NCBI GenBank assembly: GCA_963931925.1
Contig: OZ007570.1
Coordinates: 1,306,001 to 1,370,000 of the forward strand
Reading direction: 5' to 3'
Origin: Onchidella celtica
Lineage: Eukaryota; Mollusca; Gastropoda; Systellommatophora; Onchidiidae
DNA: 64,000 bases
The position numbers and the translations under genes were made by a program. Positions 36,279 to 47,500 of the stretch are shown here, one piece after another (the first letter of the stretch is position 1; each line of letters begins with the position of its first letter). The notes beneath the pieces were generated by a model, which ran no database searches, had not been told where the DNA came from, and was given only the letters and a program-made list of their open reading frames with translations.

Positions 36279-38953
36279 TTGAGAAAACCCAGTTCCATTT
36301 CTTTCCCCTGTGATTTAAAGAGTATGCCAGCGAAAAGGATACGAAATAATTAGGTTTTCCTTTCCAGCCAGTTAAACCTTTATTGCATAAAAAGACTGAA
36401 AAGTCTTGCACACGCTCATTATACATGTATTTGGTTATCCCAGTTTCCAACAACAGTGGAGTCGGATCATTCTGTCATTCAAGGGCACGTTCCTGGGTAA
36501 ATGTCTGAGTGAACCATGGCGGATTAACAAAAGGTGCCCGGTAGGTTGTAAGTGATGGACAGGTCAGCAAGCAGCGCCGGTGAGATCATAAACATGCTAG
36601 TGGACAGGTGGAACAGCTGGCCAAATGAAGTTACGGGGAGTGACGGGTTAGTCGGAACGAAGCCAAACGGTAGAGAGGGGTGGGCAACTCGTGAGTAGTG
36701 TGGATGAAATGTGCAAATAAACAGACGGGTAGATGGGTGACTTCCTGGACAGACAGCCACATACACAGACAAACAGACATCCAGGCAGACAGATCTATAG
36801 ACGTTCTGACAAACAAACAGACAGATTTCAGCAATTTTATCGTACATATAATAATATTATATTAGATATTGAAGGGGAAAAAGATATTGAAATAAGCTAT
36901 GGTCTTTCCTTGCATCTCATGATTTACATCGGCCTATTCGGTACCTCAGTCAGACACACGCGTATTTACTCTTCTGGTATGCTTTCTTCCTTTCAGTTCT
37001 ATACAAATGAAAGTTAGGAGTGACCATTCATAAAAAGAAAGAAAGAAAGTAAGATAACCACCTTAATTCATTCACCACTTCATTTTACTCCGACACCCCT
37101 AAAACTTGCAACTGAAAGTTAAAACAACAACAACAACAACAACAAAACGCTGATATGATATGATACACACTGTTAACATGATATGTTTGTGGCTTCTTAA
37201 ACTGGGATCACTGGTGTCACGTGTCATTTTGGGCGTCTGGAAATTGCTGAGAAAAGTGTTGTTGTTATCTTTAACGTGAAAGCCATGGGTGAATGGAGAT
37301 AACAAGTCAATTTGCTGTGCCCAAGGCGAAATACATGTGTATTTTACTTTCCATAAAATTTATATTTAATTTGATATTTAAACAACTGAGATGGTAAATT
37401 CTGGGTGTCCGGGTCACGGCTAACTATCCTTCGTCAACAAACCGGCAGATTCTGAACTTGCTTGAAGAGAAAAAGTGTGTGAGGAGAGAGGCCGGATGAG
37501 ACCTGAGCTGAAAGGCTGATAAACTGATGAACTTGTCATTTCTACACCCATTAGCTGATGGTGTCAAGAGCTAGAGAAATGTTGGAAATGGCTTCAGGAA
37601 GCGCCAGGCATAACATTCGTACTGCCTGACATTAGTAAAGTAAAATGCTGGCAAGGCATATAGAATTCGCCCCAATCAATACTTATATGCCGCACATGCA
37701 AAAACAGCTAATGTCAAAATCCATTGATGTTTTTTATCTACATAAATGTCTTCTACCACCAACACAAATTAATTTCACGGTCTACCAGTCAAGTGATAGC
37801 AATGAGTAAATAATCCTGCTCAATGGGTCAACATTTTAGTGGTCCAAATAGTGTTCCTATTGAAAACATATTTCCGAAAGACAAACACTGAAACAATCTA
37901 ATTCTGTACCGACACCAAAGTGTCAACCATGCCATAATGATCGTTGATACGCAGAACTTCCAGTACATTCCAATGGATGCGTGCCTCCTCAGACTCAAAC
38001 TATAGAAATTTCGTTGGCCTCGCTGCAAGCTTAGGCCGCGAGACTTCCTACTGGGCCCCTACGCCTTGAGGGTTTTATTTCATGCCTAAGGCCCAAAAAC
38101 ATACACGTATCATCTTTGACTTTTTATCTTTGGGATAAGCTGATCAAGATATCACTTCTGGCGGTGGCTACAAGAAGATGTGAGCCGAACACTTGGCCAA
38201 AGACTAAAAGTTGCGCCACAGTTCTATGACAGTGACAACTGTGCTGCATTTTGCACCCAATGCACATGATGACGAACAGAATGATACATGTATCAGATTA
38301 CCTTGAAACAGTATCTTGTTCGATCTCTTTAACTTTATCATTCATTTCATTCAATAACTGACTATCTACTGTTCCCATTGGGTGTAAATTTACAGAAACT
38401 GGGAATTCCCTACTGTGCCCGCCGATAGGTTAAAGAACTAAATTTTTCCACTATCGTGATATATGGCTTGAGTCTCATTATCCCATGGTACATTCCAAAG
38501 TCTAGGTCATGCTGATAAAGCAAATAACTGGACTATGGTCACATATGCCGTGTTCATTAACCTACTGGCTCTTATCAAGAATCCATACTAGCGGTACTAG
38601 ATCTAGACCCCGCTGACTGAACATTTAATTACACTGCTTTTGCTGAAATAATATTCGCATTGCTGTGCGAAGATCTTTTGTATCTCGGGCGCCTCAGCAT
38701 TAAGGTCTTCAGATGTTGGCCATGTTGCACGGCTAGAGAAAATGCTATGACATTTTAATTAAAGAAGCAAGCATTTACACTGGAGTAATTCTAATTTGTA
38801 TGACGGCAACAACAACAAACTAGACGTATAGAATTCAATACCCTGCGTCTCCTTCCTGGTTCAAAATGGAAGAATCCATTAAATTAGTTCGTATTTTACC
38901 CAAATACTACAATGTGGCACATTTTCAAACACGAGCTGTAATATTCTTCCACT
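36279..38953. other. unassigned DNA
   Basis: No gene recognised. A degenerate CAGACA-rich patch lies at about 36720-36825 and a (CAA)n at about 37123-37145. Confidence 0.4.
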
Positions 38954-38973
38954 GAGAGAGAGAAAGAGAGAGG

Positions 38974-39039
<66 letters not shown>

Positions 39040-39049
39040 AAGAGGGAGA
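38954..39049. repeat. (GA)n microsatellite
   Basis: About 95 bases of GA repeat with occasional AA and GG interruptions. Confidence 0.95.
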
Positions 39050-40427
39050 TCGTGTGTGTATTGTTGTGGTGGTGGCGGTGGTTGCTGCTGTTGTGATTAT
39101 TGTTGTTGCGTTTGGGGTAATATCGTAATAATGCTGGGATGTCTCGAAACTTTTCAGAATCAGATTGCAGATGTGACAACAACAATAGGCCTAAATGTTG
39201 ATATTTAAGAAACAAACAAACAAATAACAAAAATAAAGACCGAGTTCTCTCAAACAATCCGAACCTGAGTCATTGAAAGTCCAGGGAAAACTAAAGGAAC
39301 GAGGATCTGCCTAAGTGACAACACAACCGTGATTGAGATGGCATGATGAGAATAAATGACACAAAGAATTGACGATTTAGTTGTTGTTTTTTTAAGACAG
39401 AAGGTACATTCTACGTTCTGCAGCTACTCCCATTTCCAAGTACAAACTTTATTCTTAAACTACGTACAGCTATTGCTATCCATGCATAGAGGACATTTTG
39501 TTTTCACTGAATTTCCTACAATATGTTATGATTATAATCTTTCTGGTTTGGCTAATTAATTCTGCATCAATTTACCATAAAATCTATCCTCTGCACAGAT
39601 CTCCTCGTTTTCAAAGAAAAGTGTTCTGCCTCGAAGAGGTTTTCACGATGGGCACTTCAATGGGCATTTGTTCACACTGCAAACTCTCACAGCTTTAGCA
39701 CTCGGTCAACTTTCTGAAACCTTCTCAAGTCCAACGTATTACTACAAGGCAATGCAATATTTTCTTGGCCAGTTAATTGTATCTTTGATATCAACTGACA
39801 CAGTATTAAATTTTCAAACTGTTGCTGTAATCCCACTGAAACTCTCCTAAAGGATTAGCAGCAAAGTTCACAGGTTAAACGCTAGTGTGAGTTGATTTAC
39901 CAGACCAACACACTTCATGGACTTCTCCATTACCATAATTTTACAATAACAGAGACACTCATTTCTGTTTACCTAAGCTAATTAACTTATCAAACTGGAA
40001 TGCGGCAAAAAGAAAAAACAAATGTTTGCAAAACATTAAGCTGGGAACAAAAAAATAAAATACAGAGAATAATAACAAATCTAAGTCTAAGTGAAAATAA
40101 AAAACATAGCCCGGCAAATAAGACAAACTTTCCACATAATGACAACTTGCATCAAGTGAAAGAAACATTTAACTGGCAAGTTATTCCATAGTTTGATCAA
40201 ATGTTGTCTTCAAGGTCAACTTCAAGTGCTTCAGGGATAAGACTTGTATAGGATAACATTTTAATCAATAGCATCAGGTAGAAAAACCAAGTCAGGACAG
40301 GTTTAATGCAATAATAGGAAAATTTGATAAAATATAGAAAAAGCAAACTGAAGATACATGATTTGATCATATTTATTTCTTTCTTATTTATTTGGTAGCA
40401 TTATCTGACAAGGTATTTCATGCATTG
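39050..40427. other. unassigned DNA
   Basis: No gene or repeat family recognised. Confidence 0.4.
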
Positions 40428-40726
40428 TACAAGGGGACAAGGTCGTCTAGAGGCAAGGTGCTCACCTCTCATGCCAAAGGTGGGTTCAAAACCCGGGCTG
40501 TGCAGGCATGTTGGAAATTGGGATTTTTCTCATATTTTCATGTCCCTCATCCTATTGGGGGGCTAGGATCGAGTACCTAGTCTTCTCGGATAAGGACGAA
40601 AAAATTCGGAGGGCCCATGTGCACGTTGCGCACATTAAAGATACCTTGGCAGTTGGAAATCGTAAAGAGCAGGCCGAACAGGCTGTTGCTTGGGCAAAAT
40701 TGAAATTAAAATTAATAGATTAAAGT
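40428..40726 (+). mobile_element. tRNA-derived SINE
   Basis: A tRNA-like head has an A-box-like segment (AAGGTCGTCTAGAGGC) and a B box (GGGTTCAAAACCCGGGC) about 35 bases later. The body follows with TCTTCTCGGATAAGGACG, GGAGGGCCCATGTGCACG and GCGCACATTAAAGATACC, a layout like the conserved central domains shared by many invertebrate SINEs. It ends in an AT-rich tail (AAATTGAAATTAAAATTAAT). These elements are transcribed by Pol III and moved by LINE enzymes. A flanking duplication was not found. Confidence 0.75.
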
Positions 40727-40894
40727 TTATCCTTATCACTCCCCATATCACCATCAAAAATTTATAATTCATTATTAAATAAATATTAATATATATTCAA
40801 ATATTATTATAATGCTTTAGAATACAAGTTGTGAGTTGTGAACTGTTGTGACTTGTGAACTGCGCCTAACAGGCTGCGTTACAATTTGCTCTGA

Positions 40895-41062
40895 GATAGA
40901 GATTTCGAGAGGTAGAGAGAGTGACAGAGAGATAGGGCGAGAGAAATAAAGAGAGAGTGAGAGAGATGCAAATCGAGAGAATAAGACTTTCTGTAAAGCA
41001 CCTAGAGCAAACTCGTATGGATTGGGCGCTATATAAATTATCTCCATTATTATTATTATTAT
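40895..41062 (+). mobile_element. LINE 3' end fragment
   Basis: A GA-rich stretch is followed by GTAAAGCACCTAGAGCA, a hairpin-like GGGCGCTATATAAAT and an (ATT)n tail. The same sequence of parts closes the LINE fragment at 52436-53105, so this is another 3' end of the same or a related family. Confidence 0.7.
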
Positions 41063-41312
41063 CCATATATTTTGTAATTTACATTGAGATCTTCTTTGGA
41101 CTTGACCAACATTTTTATTAAAATTGCAAAATGCTGGAACTGGGCAATTTGTGGTCAAGGCCATCAGTATGGAATTGGAGTCTCTTGAGTGAAATATATA
41201 TAATTGAAAAGGTGAATGACACCACCAACTGAAACAATCCAAAATAGCGGTTGCCTGGGAAACGTAGTCTTATGACAAAGCCGATTACAGAAACTACAGA
41301 GTTGTGTTCACT
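41063..41312. other. unassigned DNA
   Basis: Nothing recognised between the LINE tail and the next RT fragment, which may begin slightly upstream of 41313. Confidence 0.4.
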
Positions 41313-41979
41313 GTTCAGCTTGTATGCTGATGATCTGGCACTACTCTGTTTGGAGACAAGCCTTAAGGTACAGCTCAGATGCGTCTTCAGTCTACCCTAA
41401 ATAACCTACAACAGCGGACATCAACATGGAGCATGAACCTGAATACCAAGAAGACAATTTACACAATCTTTAGTCTCTCCACCAGAATGCAGTCACCCAA
41501 GCTCAAAATCAACAACGAGCTTCTCATCAAAGTCGACTCACCCCCATACCTCGGAGTTACATTTGACCAACGACAGACATGGAAAGCTCATCTGGAAAAG
41601 ACCCAAACTAAAGCAATGCAGCAGATTGCGCTCCTGAAAAAGTTAGCAGGTACAGACTGGGGTGCAACACCAAACATACTCAAGAAAACCTACACTGGAT
41701 ACATACGTCCGGTTCTGGAGTATGGTATCTCAGCGTGGTCAGCAGCGGCAAAGAGCAATTTCCAGAGAGTGGAATGCATCCAAAATCAGAGTCTTCGAAT
41801 CATCACTGGGGGAATGAAATCCACATCTATCGTAGAGACGGAGAGCATCACTGGTTTGCAACCACTTGAGGACAGGAAAAATGGAAAACTAACCACACAG
41901 CTCACAAAGTTTCAAAATCTTCGGAATCACCCGCAAAAAAAAGTAACAAAAAAAAAGTCAGCTCTTGCGGAGATTTGAA
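41313..41979 (+). pseudogene. non-LTR reverse transcriptase fragment
   Basis: Begins around the catalytic box (LYADDLALLC at about 41316) and continues, after a frame change near 41365-41380, with LNTKKT, PPYLGVTFDQRQTWKAHLE, GYIRPVLEYGISAWS and NQSLRIITGGMKSTSI, ending at a stop at 41976-41978. These are RT palm-end and post-RT blocks of a Jockey-like LINE. The copy is truncated at both ends and frameshifted, and differs from the other LINE lineages in the window. Confidence 0.75.
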
Positions 41980-43846
41980 TTCCCCTTACCACCTCGGCAG
42001 GCAAGTTACTTAGGATGCCACCGGGGAACCTGAGTAAACGCGTTACTAAGCAGGGTCTCTAGTCTAATGCTACCAAGGACACGATAACCGATAAGTATTG
42101 GTAACAAAAAGACAACCTGGTGCATCATTACAGTAAGAAACACCAGAGAACCGGAAACACCATGCGTTACTCCGAATCCAGCCATCTTACTGAGTGAAGA
42201 GCCTATAATTATTCATCAAAACAAACCAGAATTGTGATCTAAGGCTCTTCCTAAATAAAAATCGCAAAACCAAAAATCCATCTGCAAATAAGACGTCTGC
42301 GAATAAGCGTGGCCTTTGTAAAAAGCATTTGATAAAATTTTGATTTCAAAACCATAGGCCTACCTAAAACTTCAGTATCCTATACTGAATTTTGCTATGG
42401 TGTGCGCTTGGTTACCAATGAGCCAAGACATTTCCATCAGCTGACCTTCATAAACCCACACTATGGAATAATGCAGTACAAAACTTTTAGGCATAGAGCT
42501 ATTTCTTTATTGATAATTAATCTTGTGCATATACCACGTACTTAGGTATCACCTTGCCTCAAAATACTGTTGAATTGATCAGCAGTGAATTTGCGCCCTG
42601 GTGAGTAAAGTAGATCAAGTTAGGGAAAATTGTACGCACCACTGGAAGTTTCTCTTGGCATTCGGAGTATTTCTGTCGTGTAAATAATAAAAAGGAGAGC
42701 AGATATAATCAGTAAGCCAATGTACAACAAATGCTTTCAATATAATGTTGATACAACGGGAGAAATCAAGTCAACTCAAAGCGATAGGTCTGGATCTAGA
42801 ATCTAGATCTAGTCTAGATCTAGTCTGGTTACCTGAGTTTGTAGGCCAAAGTGATTTTGTTTTGTCGACAAGCCACATCTGCTTTCTGTGATGAAAATGC
42901 ACTGAATTTTACGTTCTAATGAAACAAAGTCACACATACCTCCACAAGATATTCAACCCTCCATAGGTGATTGCATTTGGGCCTTGAATTTTCCACCACG
43001 ACAGTATAATTTATAACAAAATGTTTATAAAATAACCGTGGGTCTGCAGTGCTGCGGCGTTGACTTACTTTCTACAGGTGAACTCTTGACCCCAGCCAGC
43101 TGATTTTGACTAAACTATTCATACGGATACCGTAAAATGTCTGTTTCGAATTACATGCACTAAACATCGTTCATCTAGAGTATGGCTGTGGATCGTACAG
43201 ATTTCTTGGTGACAGAAGGTTGCCGATGACATTCAGGGGACTGTCAGCAGCACTACCATGCGAAAGTAATGATTGTTCGTACAGATGCCCAGTTTTCCTG
43301 AATATTACTCAAAGAAAGAACAACAGAAGATCTGTGGAAAAGATTGCTTGAAGCGAAGCCAAAATATGGCAAAAAGAAGTTTTGTGTAAAATGTTCTGTT
43401 AATTTTCAATCTCGTTTATAAATATTTTTATTTTTCCCAGCGAAGGTAATTATTTTTATACCGAAAGCTTGATTAATGTCTTTCTTTCCCTTTCCTTTGC
43501 GTTTGACTGTATTGTTTCTGTATTACTTCTCAGCTGAGGCCTTGCTCCATACGGTTTTTTCCTTTTGCCACATTTTGACCAATTATCATGATCATATAAT
43601 GCATCAAATTTTAGATGAACAAGAGGAGGAAGCTTAGAAACAAGTCTTTAAAAAAAAACAAAAAAAAACAACGCATGGCAGATTGCCATCAAGAATTTAA
43701 TTTTCATTTTTCACAAAGCAAGAAAGAAATCTACAAAAATCAACACAGATACGACACAAATACAGGTGCATAATACATGTACTAATATAGTTATTAGGTG
43801 ATTTGAAAATTGAATAAATGACATTTTTCACAGGGAGTGATAGGCC
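41980..43846. other. unassigned DNA
   Basis: No gene recognised. TAGATC-type repeats lie at about 42795-42825. A block at about 43540-43590 is one of three diverged copies of the repeat also seen near 1770 and 13195. Confidence 0.4.
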
Positions 43847-43889
43847 TACCAAAGATACTAGACCTATCTCATTTCTAGTATCTTTGGTA
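43847..43889. repeat. hairpin next to the LTR insertion site
   Basis: A perfect 16-base inverted repeat (TACCAAAGATACTAGA and its complement) with an 11-base loop. The Gypsy element begins 8 bases downstream. Confidence 0.85.
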
Positions 43890-43892
43890 CTG

Positions 43893-43897
43893 ATACT
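43893..43897. repeat. target-site duplication, left (Gypsy)
   Basis: ATACT, repeated at 48982-48986 directly after the 3' LTR. Confidence 0.9.
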
Positions 43898-44106
43898 TGT
43901 CATGATATGTACATCAAAGGGTTTAAGTATATCGATACTAATAGATATGATGATTACTTTGTACGATTCCGATTATTGCACACTGCTGAGATAGTAGTCA
44001 GGCAGTTAATAAATGTTGAGCAACATGGCCGAACGAGTCTGTTGATTGTTGTGTTACCCTGTGTTCCAACAACCCTACCCACAGTCGAAATAGTGGTTCC
44101 AGAACA
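43898..44106 (+). repeat. 5' LTR (209 bp)
   Basis: Starts TGTCATGATATG and ends TTCCAGAACA. Identical by eye to 48773-48981. An AATAAA lies at about 44009-44014. Confidence 0.95.
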
Positions 44107-44118
44107 TGGTGTCAGAAG
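44107..44118 (+). promoter_or_regulatory. primer-binding site (tRNA-Leu type)
   Basis: TGGTGTCAGAAG directly follows the 5' LTR and matches the complement of many tRNA-Leu 3' ends, the usual primer for minus-strand DNA synthesis in several invertebrate LTR elements. Confidence 0.8.
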
Positions 44119-44184
44119 ATTTCAAACGGGTAATACAGTGTGAAAGCAACTCTAGACTCGAGCAAGTCAAGATAGATCTAGAAA

Positions 44185-44242
44185 TCTAGACAATAAGAAT
44201 CTAGATCTAGATCTAGATCTAGATCTAGATAGATAGATCTAG
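44185..44242. repeat. AGATCT-type tandem tract in the Gypsy leader
   Basis: About 60 bases of TAGATC/AGATCT hexamers between the primer-binding site and gag. The tract is self-complementary and could fold. Confidence 0.85.
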
Positions 44243-44326
44243 AAATACAACAGACCACGAGGATCTTGACTGAGAAAAAAAAAAAAAAGGAAAAAACAGT
44301 CAAGGCCTAGATCTAGTTACAGAGCC

Positions 44327-44560
44327 ATGTCAGAAGTTTTTCTTCCTCCTCCACCCTTATCTTTTGAGGGAAATGCAGGGGAAAATTTCAGAAAATGGAA
44401 ACAGAAATACAGCCTATACATGATGGCTACTGAGAGAGACAGAAAGTCGAAAGAACAGCAGTCGGCAACTCTTCTTCACTTGATCGGTGACGCAGGTCTA
44501 GAGGTGTTCAACACGTTTCACCTGTCCGTAGAAGACAGCAAAAACCCAGATATTATATAA
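44327..44560 (+). CDS. Gypsy gag, N-terminal part (interrupted)
   Basis: Starts at ATG 44327 with MSEVFLPPPPLSFEG and reads 77 codons of a gag N-terminus (KWKQKYSLYMMATE, QSATLLHLIGDAGLEVFNTF) before a TAA at 44558-44560. The gag continues at once in another frame (ILQTFQEYC, RRNVVYERYIFF), so the stop is due to a small AT-rich length change, most simply two extra bases around 44555, and not the natural end. The product would assemble the particle that packages the element RNA. Confidence 0.8.
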   Translation: MSEVFLPPPPLSFEGNAGENFRKWKQKYSLYMMATERDRKSKEQQSATLLHLIGDAGLEVFNTFHLSVEDSKNPDII

Positions 44561-47500
44561 TTCTGCAGACATTTCAAGAGTACTGTGAGCCAAGACGAAA
44601 CGTAGTCTACGAAAGATATATATTCTTCAATAGGTCACAGCAACCAGGGGAGAAGGTGGATGCCTTTGTCACTGACCTTAAGAAGCTCAGCGTTAGCTGT
44701 GAGTTTGGAGAGCTTTCCAACAGCCTTGTGAGAGATCGAGTGGTATGCGGAATACAATCTCAACAGCTGAAACAAAGAATGCTGAGAGATAATACTCTCA
44801 CCTTGGAGAAAGCAATCAGTCTGGCCCATGCCGAGGAGCAGACGGTTGTTCAACTGCAAACCATGGACCAAGGCACCAAACCTATAGACGTAGTCAGAAA
44901 AAATAGGCCATGGGGTGACAAACTAAAAACAACATCCAAGCCTCCAGTCAACAAACCAGACAAGAAATGGGCCCCAAACCACAGCAGAAAGACATGTCGC
45001 CAGTGTGGAACGAGTCATCCACCAAAATCCTGTCCGGCGTACGGAAAAAAATGTAACAAATGTGGAAATGTGAACCACTTCGCCAAATGTTGTTACAGTA
45101 GAAACACAAAGCCAAGACATGTTCACACCCTAGAAGAAGATGATCCTCAAGAAACATTCTGGCTTGGGACACTCAAAACAACGAAGTACTCCACAGACAA
45201 GAACCCAGATGCATGGTTTGAAAATGTAGAAATAAATGGACACCAAGTATCTATGAAGGTTGATACTGGAGCGGAGGTCAATGTAATACCATTGAAAACA
45301 TGGAATGAGATCAAGGGTGGTCCTCTAAAAAATACCAAAGTCAACCTGAAGGCCTTTGGAAACACAGATATTCCTATTGAAGGTGTTGCGGAAACAAAAA
45401 TGACAGTTGGCTGCAACAGCATAAGTGACAAAGTCTATATCACCACCGGGGACAGCTATGCAGTTCTGGGCCTCAAGGCAACTATGTCACTGAAACTGAT
45501 TTCACCACCATACAAGTGTTGTGAAACAGTGAGCGTCCAGAAAAGTACCATCACCAAAGAAACACTTATAAGTGAAAACAGTGATGTATTCGAAGGATTG
45601 GGATCCTATGAAAAGACATATCACATCACTCTGCGAAACGATGCAGTTCCCGTAATTCACCATCCAAGACGAGTACCACCTGCACTGCACCAGCAGTTGA
45701 AGGCAAAGCTTGACGACATGGTAGCGTCAGGAATCATTTGTCCAGTAGAAGAACCTACTGACTGGGTAAATAGCCTTGTTATCGCCCAGAAAGGAGACGG
45801 CAGCCTAAGATTGTGCCTAGATCCCAAGGAGTTGAATGAGTACATTCTAAGAGAACAGTTTGAAATACCGACATTTGAACAGATCTCAGTAAGTCTAGGA
45901 GGAAAGAAGTTTTTCAGTATCCTCGATCAAAAGGACTCGTACTGGCAGATAAAACTGGACCAAAAGAGCTCATACTTGACTACATTTAACACACCATTTG
46001 GGAGGTTCAGATTCCAACGTTGTCCATTCGGTATCAGCAGCGCATCAGAGATACTACAGCAGAGAACTCATGAAACGTTTGGGGACATCAATGGTGTTTT
46101 TTGTCTTTCAGACGATACTCTGATTGCAGCGTCCACTGAAGAGGAGCATGACAACATTCTCAAGCAAGTGATCCAGAGAGCTAGAGAAAAAGGTGTAAAG
46201 TTCAACCCCAAGAAAGTACAACTTAAGAAGACACAAGTGAAGTACATGGGTCGCCTGATATCAGCAAAGGGAATTCAACCAGATCCTGAGAAAATCCAGG
46301 CAATTCAAGACATGCCAACGCCAACCAACGTCAAAGAAGTTCAAAGGTTGCTTGGGATGACCAATTTTCTTGCACCATTTATCCCAAACATGTCTCACTT
46401 AACAAGTCCTCTCAGAAACCTGATAAAAAAAAATGCTCAATGGCAGTGGGGACACGAACAAGACAAAGCCTTAAAGATGATCAAAGAGACATTATGCCGA
46501 GATCCAGTTCTCAAGCTGTATGACGCGAAGAAGAAAACCACAATCCAATGTGATGCCTCATCAGAAGGACTGGGAGCAGGTCTTTTGCAAGACAACCAGC
46601 CCATCGCATTTGCATCGAGGTCACTCACGGAAACTGAAAAGAACTATGCGCAGATAGAGAAGGAAATGCTTGCTATAGTTTTTGCTGCGGAGCGTTTCCA
46701 CCAGTACATCTATGGACAGCAAGTAGAAGTCATCAGTGATCACAAACCGTTGCAGGTGATTGTTAAAAAGCCACTACACAAGGCTTCTCCACGACTACAA
46801 CTCATGATGCTGAAATTACTACGGTACAACCTTGAGGTCAAATACCAACCTGGTTCACAAATGTTTGTTGCAGACACACTGAGCAGAGCTTTCCCTGTTA
46901 CGGCACATGAAAGCAGCAAGGCAGAAGAAAGTGCAGAGCAGACACTAAGAGTATTAAGTGCAACCGCATCAGCGGCATCTGGTGACATGATTGATAGAGT
47001 CAGACAAGAAACGAGTCAAGACGAAACTCTGTCCAAGATATTGAAGTATGTGCAGACAGACAGATGGTTACCTTCTCAGAAGAATGACAGTGCAGCGATG
47101 AAAAAATACAAAAGTCTGCAACATGGAATTCATGAGGAGAATGGTGTGCTGTTTTATGAACAGAGACTTATTATTCCGTTCTCAATGAGGGGTGAGGTAC
47201 TGGAAAAGCTTCACTCAGGACATTTTTGCCTAGAAAAGACAAAGACAAGAGCTCGTCAAAGCATTTTCTGGCCAAACCTTTCTCAAGACATTGAAGGTTA
47301 CATCAAGAAATGTCAGACATGTGCCCAGCATCGCTGCAACAACATCAAAGAGCCACTGATACCACACCCAGTACCTGAGGCTCCGTGGAAGAAACTGGGA
47401 ACAGACATTTTCCACTATGGAGGGAAAGACTATTTAATTGTGGTCGACTACTTCTCAAAGTATCCAGAAATCACACAGCTGGACGGAAAAACGGCATTTT

